From assembly GCA_021404565.1 (NCBI GenBank), contig JAAWWF010000009.1, forward strand, positions 1 to 64,000: a stretch of 64,000 nucleotides of DNA. The letters are read 5' to 3'. The notes beneath the pieces are model-generated. The model was given only the letters and a program-made list of their open reading frames with translations, was not told the DNA's origin and searched no databases. This document shows, piece after piece, positions 42,321 through 51,018 of the stretch. The translations under genes were made by a program, and so were the position numbers. Source of the stretch: Roseivirga sp. GTDB taxonomy: Bacteria > Bacteroidota > Bacteroidia > Cytophagales > Cyclobacteriaceae. The stretch's first letter is position 1, and each line of letters starts with the position of its first letter.

Positions 42321-43031
42321 ATGAAAAAATTAATTTACACCCTAAGCGGTGCATTGGCGATGATGTGCGCCTTTACCGCTTGCGACAACGGTAACTCGGA
42401 TTTCGAGATTATCGATGTTGCCCCAAGTATTACGTTTGGCGATGTCGGAGCTTTCTTCGATAATGCCGCAAACAGCATTTCCATTACCGTAAAAGATGGT
42501 AATGAAGGTTTTTCTCAAAGTACCATTGGTTCTGTGACCTATGTGGTGAATGAGGTAGTAGATGAAAATACAGAAAACGAAGTGACCACTGGCTCGGTTA
42601 CAGCTACAGGGACTTTGGCTACTACTACCATTGATTTTGCCGCAGGTGCACTATCACCAGCTAATTACAAAGTAATTGTTACGGCTGTGGATTCTAATGG
42701 AAACAGCGATTCAGCTGAAATCACCTTTTCTATGTTCAAGGGTTTCTCAACCATTGGCATTATTGGTGATGCTACTCCAGGTGGATGGGGAGCCGATACG
42801 GACATGACTCCTGTAGGAGACGGGGTGTACGAAATTACGATTGTGCTGCAAGCACTTTCAGCTAAGTTCAGAGCTGATGATGCCTGGGATGTTGCCTGGG
42901 GAAGTACTGACTTTCCTTCAGGAACAGGTGATGTGACGGGTGGAAGCCCGAACATTCCAATCCCGGAAGCCGCTACGTACAAAGTAACCTTTGATACGAA
43001 GACAGCTGCTTACAATTTCGAAAAGCAGTAA
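42321..43031 (+). CDS. SusE/SusF-like starch-binding lipoprotein
   Basis: This is a 236-aa outer-membrane lipoprotein. The signal peptide ends in the lipobox FTAC (Cys21), followed by Asp-Asn-Gly. An N-terminal immunoglobulin-like region (about 30-140) carries a repeated Thr-rich strand pattern. The C-terminal module (about 143-236) begins IGIIGDATPGGWGADTDM, the pattern of SusE/SusF carbohydrate-binding modules. It should bind alpha-glucan at the cell surface for the amylase encoded next. No SusC/SusD pair is adjacent. A terminator follows the stop. Confidence 0.85.
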   Translation: MKKLIYTLSGALAMMCAFTACDNGNSDFEIIDVAPSITFGDVGAFFDNAANSISITVKDGNEGFSQSTIGSVTYVVNEVVDENTENEVTTGSVTATGTLATTTIDFAAGALSPANYKVIVTAVDSNGNSDSAEITFSMFKGFSTIGIIGDATPGGWGADTDMTPVGDGVYEITIVLQALSAKFRADDAWDVAWGSTDFPSGTGDVTGGSPNIPIPEAATYKVTFDTKTAAYNFEKQ

Positions 43032-43050
43032 GCAATCAGGAAACATTTTA

Positions 43051-43077
43051 AAAGCCCATGAACAATGGGCTTTTTTT
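43051..43077 (+). terminator. Terminator between the SusE-like gene and the amylase gene
   Basis: AAAGCCCAT pairs with ATGGGCTTT, with a 5-nt loop, followed by further T residues. It lies 19 bp past the lipoprotein stop and 23 bp before the amylase ATG, so partial read-through may set the ratio of the two products. Confidence 0.85.
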
Positions 43078-43099
43078 ATCTTCAAATTAACCTCGAGTT

Positions 43100-45946
43100 A
43101 TGAGAAATATTGTCTTAACCTTTTTACTCCTGTTCATCAGTCTGAGCCTTAGTGCGCAGATTATAACACTCGATCCGGCAACAGCCAGTGGAGATGACGA
43201 AATCAAAATCATATTTGATGCTACCCAGGGTGATGGGGGGCTTGTAGGTGCGACAAAGGTGTACATGCATGGCGGAGTAGTCATTGATTCTCCTACGGGT
43301 ACTGAATGGACCAATGTAGTGGGGAATTGGGGGATGGATGATGGTGTCGGCCTGATGACGAAGGTAAGTGGTGAAGCCAATAAGTGGGAGATAACACTGA
43401 ACCCCAGTGCCAGGGCTTATTACACAGTTCCCGAGGGAACTAATATGTTCCGCTTATCCATGGTTTTCCGTAATGCTGATGGCTCATCAAAGGGAGCGGG
43501 TACTCCAGGCAATATCAATGGGGGAGTGGTAACCAGTAACGGTGACATTTACATGGACCTCAATTTTGGAGAATTTGTCAATATTGACACGCCTTCACAG
43601 GAAACTTTTTTTACAGAAGCAGGACAGCCATATACGATCAATGCCACAGCCTCCGCTGCCGTAACCACCATGAGTATTTTGCTCGATGAAGGAAACGGGT
43701 TTGAAGAAAAAGCTACGGTCAATTCCGGGACAACGATTAGTTACCAGTTCACTCCGGCAATGGACATTACCGGAGATGTGAAAGTGACTGCTACCATTAA
43801 CGGGCAGGATGTAGAAAATACGCAACCCTTTAATCTTCGCCTGGTTGGAACTACCCAGGCACAAGCCCTGCCGGCAGGTGTGGTCAAAGGCATTAATTAT
43901 CACGAAGACCTGACCAAGGTAACGCTGGTACTGGAAGCTCCGGGGAAGGACTTTGTATATGTCGTAGGCGATTTTAACGATTGGCAGATTGATTCAGATT
44001 ACCTGATGAATGTAACCCCTGATGGAGAGCTCTTTTGGCTTGAACTTTCAGGTCTTACGGCCAATCAGGAGTACGTATTTCAATATTGGGTAGATGGCAT
44101 CATTACCATTGGTGACCCATATGCTGATAAGGTAGCAGACCCCTGGAATGATGAGTTTATCCCTTCCTCCGTCCATAATGCTGTGCCGGTGTATAATCGT
44201 CAGGATTTGGCCATAGCCACTACTTTCCAGACAGGTCAGACGGCTTTTACCTGGGATGCTTCAGAGGACAGCTGGCAGCGACCGGCTAAGGAAGACCTCG
44301 TAATTTATGAGCTTCTGGTCAGGGATTTTATTGGTACCCATGATTACAAAGATATGGTAGATACCCTGAGTTATCTGACCAATCTGGGGGTTAATGCTAT
44401 AGAGCTAATGCCCATAATGGAGTTTGAAGGAAACGAGTCCTGGGGATATAACCCTATGTATTTCTTTGCCCCGGATAAATACTATGGTACCAAAGACGAT
44501 CTCAAGACCTTCATCCAGGCCTGTCATCAGAATGGAATAGCCGTGATCCTTGATATGGTGCTTAACCATGCATTTGGTCTGAACCCGAATGTAAGAATGT
44601 ACTGGGATGCGGCAAACAACAAGCCCTCGGCAGATAATCCCTGGTTTAATCAGGATGCCACCCACCCTTTTAATGTAGGCTTCGACTTCAATCATGAAAG
44701 TACCTATACACAAGATCTTGTCGATTCTGTGAATGCCTATTGGGTATCTGAGTATCATTTCGATGGCTATCGTTTTGACCTGTCCAAAGGTTTTACTCAA
44801 ACCAATAACCCTAACAATGTGGGTGCCTGGGGTAATTATGATCCTTCTCGTGTGGCCCTACTGGAGCGTATGGCGAACATGCTCTGGGAAGTTGATAATG
44901 AGGCCTATGTCATCCTTGAGCACTTTGCGGATAATACCGAAGAAACCATACTCTCAGATAAAGGAATGATACCCTGGCGAAATATGGTATTCCCTTATTA
45001 CCAATCACTAGGGGGAGATAGTAACCAAGATTTCTTTGGAGCAAGAGCTACCTCACATGTGAGCTATATGGAGAGTCATGATGAACAGCGGCAGATCTTC
45101 GAAGTGAAAATTCACGGACAGAACAGAGGAAGCTATAATACGAGAGACCTGGGCACAGCACTTGATCGATTAAAAATGAATGCTGCTTTCATCTACCTAC
45201 TACCCGGTGCCAAAATGCTCTGGCAGTTTGGTGAGCTTGGCTATGATATTGACATAGAAACCAATGGTCGTACAGGGAATAAGCCTCTCGTTTGGGGAGC
45301 TGGAAGCCTCGACTATTATACGGATACGGAGAGAAAGAAGGTCTATGATGCCTTTTCTGCCATTATAAACCTGAGAACGGATAATGTGGCCAATTTCTCC
45401 AATGCAGTTGTCACTTCCAACCTGAGCGGAGATACCCGTAGAATAGAGATTGATGGAGACGACTTTGATGTGGTTGTCATTGGTAACTATGGTTTGCAGG
45501 ATCGGAACATTAATGCTGATTTGACCCAGACGGGAGATTGGCACGATTACATAACCGGAGAGACGATAAGCATTACCGATGTGAATTATACCGTAGCGCT
45601 GCGAGCAGGGGAGTTCAGAGTCTATACTTCCGAACGTAAATCAGAAGGTTTTGGTGATATCATCAATGTTTACAATCAGTTAGTTACGGGTATTGAAGAT
45701 GAGATACCCGGATTTTCATATTACCCTAATCCGTCTTCAGGAATTATCAATTTCAAGGGAGAAATTCCCGGGACTCCGCGCAGTATCCAAATCTATGATA
45801 TCAATGGTAATGAAATTCAAAGGCAGGATTTGAACAATGGAAGACTTGAACCAGTAGATGTCTCCGGCATGAAAAATGGCCTTTATCTGATGCGTATTTA
45901 TACGGATGATAACCGATATACGCTGAAGCTGATGGTAGAAAATTAA
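43100..45946 (+). CDS. Secreted GH13 alpha-amylase-family enzyme with T9SS sorting domain
   Basis: This is a 948-aa secreted alpha-glucan hydrolase. A signal peptide (about 1-20, ending SLSAQ) precedes N-terminal beta domains (about 20-260) and an E-set/CBM48-like module with VYVVGDFNDWQ (about 290-300). The GH13 barrel follows (about 390-760). All catalytic motifs are present: DMVLNH (region I), GYRFDLS with nucleophile Asp560, ILEHF with acid/base Glu607, and SHDEQR with Asp661. The last 75 or so residues (YYPNPSSG, then YDINGNEI, ending LKLMVEN) form a type-A T9SS C-terminal domain, so it is exported across the outer membrane. Confidence 0.92.
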   Translation: MRNIVLTFLLLFISLSLSAQIITLDPATASGDDEIKIIFDATQGDGGLVGATKVYMHGGVVIDSPTGTEWTNVVGNWGMDDGVGLMTKVSGEANKWEITLNPSARAYYTVPEGTNMFRLSMVFRNADGSSKGAGTPGNINGGVVTSNGDIYMDLNFGEFVNIDTPSQETFFTEAGQPYTINATASAAVTTMSILLDEGNGFEEKATVNSGTTISYQFTPAMDITGDVKVTATINGQDVENTQPFNLRLVGTTQAQALPAGVVKGINYHEDLTKVTLVLEAPGKDFVYVVGDFNDWQIDSDYLMNVTPDGELFWLELSGLTANQEYVFQYWVDGIITIGDPYADKVADPWNDEFIPSSVHNAVPVYNRQDLAIATTFQTGQTAFTWDASEDSWQRPAKEDLVIYELLVRDFIGTHDYKDMVDTLSYLTNLGVNAIELMPIMEFEGNESWGYNPMYFFAPDKYYGTKDDLKTFIQACHQNGIAVILDMVLNHAFGLNPNVRMYWDAANNKPSADNPWFNQDATHPFNVGFDFNHESTYTQDLVDSVNAYWVSEYHFDGYRFDLSKGFTQTNNPNNVGAWGNYDPSRVALLERMANMLWEVDNEAYVILEHFADNTEETILSDKGMIPWRNMVFPYYQSLGGDSNQDFFGARATSHVSYMESHDEQRQIFEVKIHGQNRGSYNTRDLGTALDRLKMNAAFIYLLPGAKMLWQFGELGYDIDIETNGRTGNKPLVWGAGSLDYYTDTERKKVYDAFSAIINLRTDNVANFSNAVVTSNLSGDTRRIEIDGDDFDVVVIGNYGLQDRNINADLTQTGDWHDYITGETISITDVNYTVALRAGEFRVYTSERKSEGFGDIINVYNQLVTGIEDEIPGFSYYPNPSSGIINFKGEIPGTPRSIQIYDINGNEIQRQDLNNGRLEPVDVSGMKNGLYLMRIYTDDNRYTLKLMVEN

Positions 45947-45971
45947 TTCAGATATCTTGTAGAGTGTAAGC

Positions 45972-46000
45972 AAAAGGAGCTTCGAAAGAGGCTCCTTTTT
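45972..46000. terminator. Bidirectional terminator between amylase and amidohydrolase
   Basis: AAAAGGAGC pairs with GCTCCTTTT across a 10-nt loop, with A/T tracts on both sides, between two convergent genes. It can serve both strands. Confidence 0.8.
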
Positions 46001-46049
46001 CATGCATTATCGTGAAGAGGTTGTGAGCATCTCCTGCTCATTGCTAATA

Positions 46050-47687
46050 TCAGTAGACCCTTTTCCCGTTCAGGTAAGTAGCCGTTACTTTCAGGTTTCT
46101 TAGCTCATTTTCGGGAGCCTTCATCATGTCTTTCTCAGTAAAAATGAAATCGGCCATTTTACCTACCTCTATACTCCCTTTTTCAGCTTCTTCAAAGTTA
46201 GAGTAGGCAGCCCAGATGGTCATGCCTTTGAGGGCTTCTTCCCGACTCAGTTTGTTCTCCGGTTGCCAGCCACCTTCAGGCCAGTTCTCTGCATCCTGTC
46301 TTGCCACTGCGGCATGGAAAGTATACATCGGGTTGATGTTCTCTACAGGGAAGTCACTGCCAAGGGCTACATAGCCATTCTGGTCCAGTAAATCTTTGAA
46401 GGTATAGGCAGTTTTTATCCTTGGCTCACCCAGTCGCTCACCAGCCCAGTACATGTCTGAGGTAGCATGGGTAGGCTGTACAGAAGGTACAATGTTGTAT
46501 TTGCCGAACTTGTTTACATCTGGGAGACTTACTACCTGGGCGTGTTCTATTTTCCAACGTAGGTCATTGCCTTCACTCAGGTATTTTGCATAAATATCCA
46601 GCATAGTCCGGTTGGTCGAGTCACCAATCGCGTGCGTATTCATTTGAAAACCCAGATCATAAATCTTCTTTGCCAGCTCATCATAAAACTCAGGGCTTTG
46701 CAGTAGGAAGCCCGAGTTGTGGGGATCATCAGTGTAGGGTGATAAAAGACTGGCTCCACGTGAGCCCAGTGCACCATCTCCATACACTTTGAAGGAGCGG
46801 ACATTCAGGTAGTCAGTCTTGATCTTGCCCTTTTGGGTAAAGTATTCCAGGCTTTCCTCACTGGGCGTTACCATCACATACAGGCGCATTTGTAGCTCGC
46901 CTGACGTATTCAAAGAATCTATCAAATTGATGGTGTTAACATCAAGGCCGGCATCTACAATACCTGTGAGCCCTACAGCAAAGCAGTTTTCCTGCGCCCT
47001 GATCAAAGCATCAATACGATCAGCTTCGGTTTGCTCAGGAATATACCTAGCTATCATTTGTATGGCATTGTCCACCAGCAGGCCGGTGGGTTCGCCATTT
47101 TTGTCAAAGTAGATTTTGCCACCATCAACCTCTTTGGTTTTTGAAAAGATTTCGCTTTGCCCCATGGCCGCTGAGTTGGTAAGGGCCGCATGCCCGTCTA
47201 TTCTGGTGATGAGCACCGGTACATCCGGGAAAACCTCATCCAGCTTTTCTTTGGTAGGGAACTCCTTATTCTCCCAGTCATTCTGGTCCCAGCCGCCACC
47301 AAGTACCCATTCTTCATCGGGGTAATTTTTGCGATGTGCCTGAAGAAGCTCTAATATCTCATCAAAAGACCTGGTACCTACGAGATTGGCATTTTTCAGT
47401 CCAAGTCCATAGCGATAGAAATGAGCATGTGCATCAATCAGGCCCGGGTAGACCGGAGCTCCCTCCATATTCAGTATTTCAGCAGACTCAAACCCTTCCA
47501 GAATTTCTGAGTCAGATCCTACGCCTATGAATTTGCCGTCTTTAATTGCGAAGGCCGTAGCAACTGAAAAGTTATCATCTACGGTATAAACTGTGGCATT
47601 ATGAACAATAATGTCAGCCTCTTGCTTACCACCGCAAGACCATAGCAGAGCCGTGAAGAGCAAAAGAGCAGGCAGTCTTTTTAGCAT
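46050..47687 (-). CDS. Lipoprotein amidohydrolase (YtcJ-like)
   Basis: This is a 545-aa metal-dependent hydrolase of the amidohydrolase-3/YtcJ group. The N-terminus is a lipoprotein signal (lipobox LLWSC, Cys18). The beta-sandwich part starts ADIIVHNATVYTVDD. The metal-binding IDAHAHF (about 82-88) and later NTHAIGD and ALGSDFPVE are typical. Substrates of the family are mostly unknown. It probably acts in the periplasm. It lies 11 bp after the AMP nucleosidase gene in the same direction. Confidence 0.88.
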   Translation of the reverse strand: MLKRLPALLLFTALLWSCGGKQEADIIVHNATVYTVDDNFSVATAFAIKDGKFIGVGSDSEILEGFESAEILNMEGAPVYPGLIDAHAHFYRYGLGLKNANLVGTRSFDEILELLQAHRKNYPDEEWVLGGGWDQNDWENKEFPTKEKLDEVFPDVPVLITRIDGHAALTNSAAMGQSEIFSKTKEVDGGKIYFDKNGEPTGLLVDNAIQMIARYIPEQTEADRIDALIRAQENCFAVGLTGIVDAGLDVNTINLIDSLNTSGELQMRLYVMVTPSEESLEYFTQKGKIKTDYLNVRSFKVYGDGALGSRGASLLSPYTDDPHNSGFLLQSPEFYDELAKKIYDLGFQMNTHAIGDSTNRTMLDIYAKYLSEGNDLRWKIEHAQVVSLPDVNKFGKYNIVPSVQPTHATSDMYWAGERLGEPRIKTAYTFKDLLDQNGYVALGSDFPVENINPMYTFHAAVARQDAENWPEGGWQPENKLSREEALKGMTIWAAYSNFEEAEKGSIEVGKMADFIFTEKDMMKAPENELRNLKVTATYLNGKRVY

Positions 47688-47698
47688 GTTAGTTTAGT

Positions 47699-48475
47699 TT
47701 ATCCCTCAAATCGGAGGTGTTTTACAGAATCGCCCGAATCTCTGAGTTCCCGGAGAGAATCAATACCAATTTCCAGATGAGCGGTAACGTAATCCCCCGT
47801 TACTTTCTGATCGCTTGCTTCGGTCTTAACCCCTTCCGGAGTCATTGGATTGTCAGAAACGAGCAGTAAGGCTCCATGAGGTATCTCGTTAACAAAGGCC
47901 ACGGTGAAAAGTGTAGCTGTTTCCATATCCACTGCCATGGCCCTGATTTTTCTCAGGTACTTTTTAAAAGCCTTGTCGTGCTCCCATACCCTGCGGTTAG
48001 TAGTGTAACAGGTTCCGGTCCAATAGTCACGTTCGTGCTTCTTGATCATGGATGAAACAGCGCGTTGCAGACGGAAGGATGGTAGGGCGGGTACCTCTGC
48101 AGGCAGGTAATCATCGCTCGTTCCTTCTCCGCGTATGGCGGCTATAGGCAGAATCAAATCACCCAACTGAGTTTTTCTTTTCAATCCCCCGCACTTACCC
48201 AAAAAGAGTACTGCTTTGGGGTGAATAGAGGATAGCAAATCCATAATCGTGGCCGCCATTGCACTGCCCATACCAAAGTTGATAATCGTAATATTTTCGG
48301 CCGTTGCCGATTGCATAGGTCTGTCCGCTCCCTGCATGGGTACGTCAAACTTTTCTGCAAACATTTTGACGTATCCAATGAAGTTGGTCAATAAAATGTA
48401 CTCTCCGAAGTCTTCATTTGCTACGCCTGTGTATCTCGGCAGCCAGTTGTTTACGATTTCTTGTTTGGTTTTCAT
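47699..48475 (-). CDS. amn: AMP nucleosidase (short Bacteroidota type)
   Basis: This 258-aa enzyme splits AMP into adenine and ribose-5-phosphate. I start at the ATG ending at 48475 (MKTKQEIVNNWLPRYTG). The longer frame begins two codons earlier with TTG. The phosphorylase fold shows NFGMGSAMAA, FLGKCGGL and VDMETATLF, the last holding the nucleobase/ribose Met-Glu pair. It lacks the N-terminal domain of the long E. coli Amn. It is divergent from the HsdR_N gene. Confidence 0.88.
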   Translation of the reverse strand: MKTKQEIVNNWLPRYTGVANEDFGEYILLTNFIGYVKMFAEKFDVPMQGADRPMQSATAENITIINFGMGSAMAATIMDLLSSIHPKAVLFLGKCGGLKRKTQLGDLILPIAAIRGEGTSDDYLPAEVPALPSFRLQRAVSSMIKKHERDYWTGTCYTTNRRVWEHDKAFKKYLRKIRAMAVDMETATLFTVAFVNEIPHGALLLVSDNPMTPEGVKTEASDQKVTGDYVTAHLEIGIDSLRELRDSGDSVKHLRFEG

Positions 48476-48505
48476 AGGCAAGTGTTTCTGTTATAAGTTT
48501 ATATC

Positions 48506-48513
48506 TATTTTTG
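48506..48513 (+). promoter_or_regulatory. -7 box almost abutting the HsdR_N start codon
   Basis: TATTTTTG matches TAnnTTTG and ends 4 nt before the ATG at 48518. With the usual 5-7 nt to the start point, the transcript would begin at or next to the start codon, implying leaderless translation. Confidence 0.5.
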
Positions 48514-48517
48514 TTCA

Positions 48518-48973
48518 ATGAACTCTCTCAATCTGCCCGCATATAAATACCGTATCGAGCAAAATGGCGGCAAGTTAGCGATTTTTGATCCGATAAGAAA
48601 GAAGTTCATCATCCTCACCCCCGAAGAGTGGGTGCGCCAACACTTTATCAATTACCTCACTCAGCACCTTGGCTACCCTGCTTCACGCATCAGGGTAGAG
48701 AGTGGTACTTCGTATAACAAAAGAGCCAAGAGGACAGATATTCTTATCTATAATGACGAATTGGAGCCATTGGTTCTGGTGGAGTGCAAGGCCGCTCATG
48801 TGGCAGTCAATCAGTCTACCTTCAATCAGATCAGCGTTTATAACAAAACCTTAAAGGCAAAGGTATTGATCTGCTCCAACGGCATGGTGCACTATGCCTG
48901 CCGCTATGATGCCGGAAACGAATCAGTGAGTTTTCTTGATCAGATTCCTCACTACAGTGATTTGAAGACCTAA
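48518..48973 (+). CDS. HsdR N-terminal-domain protein, PD-(D/E)xK nuclease fold
   Basis: This is a 151-aa stand-alone protein resembling the nuclease domain of type I restriction subunit HsdR. The active-site set is complete: Asp74 (RTDILIY), Glu89-x-Lys91 (VECKA). There is no helicase, HsdM or HsdS gene here, so it is not a restriction system. A nuclease role in DNA repair or maintenance is possible but unproven. Its transcript may be leaderless. alkB follows 23 bp downstream. Confidence 0.85.
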   Translation: MNSLNLPAYKYRIEQNGGKLAIFDPIRKKFIILTPEEWVRQHFINYLTQHLGYPASRIRVESGTSYNKRAKRTDILIYNDELEPLVLVECKAAHVAVNQSTFNQISVYNKTLKAKVLICSNGMVHYACRYDAGNESVSFLDQIPHYSDLKT

Positions 48974-48996
48974 GCGCTTTTTTGTAAATTCCATAC

Positions 48997-50082
48997 ATGA
49001 GCGCGCTCAAACGCATCGGATTTTTCACTGCCTTTATCATCCCTGCATTGGTCGTACTAGGCTTTTATCTTGGAGGTGCCTGGAATTACCTGACCGTGTT
49101 TTTCGTGTTCTTTCTGATTCCTTTGGCAGATTTCCTCATCGGGGAAGATCCTGAGAATATGGAAGAAAGAGAGGCAAGAGTGATTGCTGAGAAATTCTAT
49201 TATCGACTCATTACTTATATCTGGGCTATATTCCAGCTCTTTTTTATCTGCTGGGGTTTTTGGGTGATCAGTACCTCTGCCTTATCTATCTTGGCCTGGA
49301 TTGGTTTTGTCGTCAGTTTCGCACTGGTAACAGGTGGGATAGGTATTACTGTGGCCCACGAGCTGGGGCATAAGAAATCAACAATCGAACGGTTTTACTC
49401 GAGGCTCATTCTCATGACCGTTTCCTATATGCACTTTTATATAGAGCATAACAAAGGACATCACGTTTATGTGGCCACTCCGCGCGACCCTGCGACAAGC
49501 AGGAAGGGAGAACATTTTTACGCTTTTTGGCTGCGTTCCGTGGTGGGAGGTTATCGCAGTGCCTGGAAGCTGGAACGTGCCCGCTTAGAGAGGAAGGGTA
49601 AAGCATTTTGGAGTATCGGTAATGAAATGATCTGGTATACGGTCCTGCCTGTTTTGTTTTGTGCGCTGCTTACAGCGGTAGTCAGCCTATGGCAAAGTGT
49701 TTTCATGTGGCAGGTGCCTTTGTTCTTTTTTGTACAAAGCTTTCTGGCATTTAGCTTATTGGAAATCGTCAACTACATAGAGCATTATGGCATCGTGCGA
49801 AAGGAAATCTCACCCGGTAAATATGAGCGGGTCAACCCTATGCATTCATGGAACTCGAATCACCGACTCAGTAATTTCTTTCTCTTTCAACTTCAGAGGC
49901 ATTCAGACCATCATGCCAATGCTATTAAGCGTTATCAGGTGCTAAAGCACTATGAAGAATCTCCCCAACTGCCATCCGGTTATCCTGCCATGATTATGAT
50001 GGCCTCCATTCCGCCACTCTGGTTTAAGTGGATGAATCCGAAGCTTCGCGAATGGGAAGAGGCTGTGTACCAGGCTGGGTAG
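48997..50082 (+). CDS. alkB: Alkane 1-monooxygenase (AlkB-type membrane di-iron hydroxylase)
   Basis: This is a 361-aa integral membrane enzyme that hydroxylates terminal carbons of medium-chain alkanes, or related fatty-acid groups, using rubredoxin electrons. The histidine boxes are complete: HELGHKKS, EHNKGHH, and LQRHSDHH, plus the AlkB signature NYIEHYG. About six hydrophobic helices surround them. No rubredoxin gene lies next to it. The 3' end overlaps the convergent SDR gene by 59 nt. Confidence 0.93.
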   Translation: MSALKRIGFFTAFIIPALVVLGFYLGGAWNYLTVFFVFFLIPLADFLIGEDPENMEEREARVIAEKFYYRLITYIWAIFQLFFICWGFWVISTSALSILAWIGFVVSFALVTGGIGITVAHELGHKKSTIERFYSRLILMTVSYMHFYIEHNKGHHVYVATPRDPATSRKGEHFYAFWLRSVVGGYRSAWKLERARLERKGKAFWSIGNEMIWYTVLPVLFCALLTAVVSLWQSVFMWQVPLFFFVQSFLAFSLLEIVNYIEHYGIVRKEISPGKYERVNPMHSWNSNHRLSNFFLFQLQRHSDHHANAIKRYQVLKHYEESPQLPSGYPAMIMMASIPPLWFKWMNPKLREWEEAVYQAG

Positions 50083-50902
50083 CATATTGCATGTGTCTGG
50101 GTTCCAAGGCTCCGTCCGTTCGTTTTGCGTGGTTCTTGCGCTGAATATTGCCTACCATTCTGGTCACCCTGTCTCTCGAGAGCAGTCTCGGTAAAAAAGC
50201 ACTCAGCTTATTGAAGAAGCCAGGTACTGCCACGGATTTCCCGCGCATCATGGCCTGGTAAGCGAAGAGCGCTACGGTTTCAGGTGTGGCTATATTGAAT
50301 TTAATATTGGGGTCATCATTACCATTGGCTTTGGCAAAACCGGTCTTAGTCATGCCTGGACAGAGGACAGTAGCACTGAGGCCGGTCCCTTTCAGTTCGT
50401 TGGCCAGAGACTGTGTAAATGACAGCAGGTATGCTTTTGAGGCATGATAGGTAGACATTAATGGGCCTGGTACGAAAGCCGCGACAGAGGCATTGTTTAA
50501 GATTCTTCCACTTTTTCGCGACAGCATACCAGGGAGTAAAAGCTTTGTTAAGTGCGTGGTGGTAAGCATATGCACCTTGAGCATGGCCTCGTCCTTTTCC
50601 CAACAGGTTTCTTTGAAGTAGCCGAAATTGCCAAAACCGGCATTGTTGAATAGTATGGATACTATAAGGTCTTCTTCGGTAAGCCAGTCAAAGATTTGCC
50701 GGGCGGCATCATTGTCTGCCAGATTAATGGCCAGGCAGTTGATTGCACCGTTTCCCAGTTCGGCTAATTCATTTTTACGGGCTTCAAGGCCGTCCTTATT
50801 GATATCGATAAGCGCGAGGTCATAGCCATCTCTGAAGGCAATCTTCGCAAATTCAAAACCGATGCCATTAGCTCCACCGGTAATTAATGCCACATTTTTC
50901 AT
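50024..50902 (-). CDS. Short-chain dehydrogenase/reductase (SDR)
   Basis: This is a 292-aa classical SDR. The cofactor motif TGGANGIG is at residues 8-15, followed by NNAG, the catalytic Ser in NNASVAAF, and STYHASK with Tyr/Lys. The C-terminal about 30 residues (ALEPRHMQYATQPGTQP onward) extend beyond the fold. They are encoded opposite the alkB 3' end in a 59-nt convergent overlap. The substrate is unknown; a fatty alcohol or aldehyde is tempting because of alkB. Confidence 0.88.
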   Translation of the reverse strand: MKNVALITGGANGIGFEFAKIAFRDGYDLALIDINKDGLEARKNELAELGNGAINCLAINLADNDAARQIFDWLTEEDLIVSILFNNAGFGNFGYFKETCWEKDEAMLKVHMLTTTHLTKLLLPGMLSRKSGRILNNASVAAFVPGPLMSTYHASKAYLLSFTQSLANELKGTGLSATVLCPGMTKTGFAKANGNDDPNIKFNIATPETVALFAYQAMMRGKSVAVPGFFNKLSAFLPRLLSRDRVTRMVGNIQRKNHAKRTDGALEPRHMQYATQPGTQPLPIREASDSST

Positions 50903-50966
50903 TTTACTTCAATAAGCCCAAATAATGGTCAAAGTTATCATTTTCCACGAAGTCGTGTAATAGAAA

Positions 50967-51000
50967 TAAAAAAGCCCTCCTGATTAGGTCAGGAAGGCTT
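50967..51000 (-). terminator. Rho-independent terminator after ald
   Basis: On the minus strand a 12-bp stem AAGCCTTCCTGA/TCAGGAGGGCTT (one G-U) with a 5-nt loop is followed by six T residues. It lies 18 bp past the alanine dehydrogenase stop. Confidence 0.9.
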
Positions 51001-51018
51001 AGTCTAAATTGTTTGTTA

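Noticed and set aside
48518..48973. Remnant of a type I restriction system
   Set aside because: The protein is intact and compact, and no hsdM, hsdS or helicase remains are present around it, so a stand-alone family is more likely.
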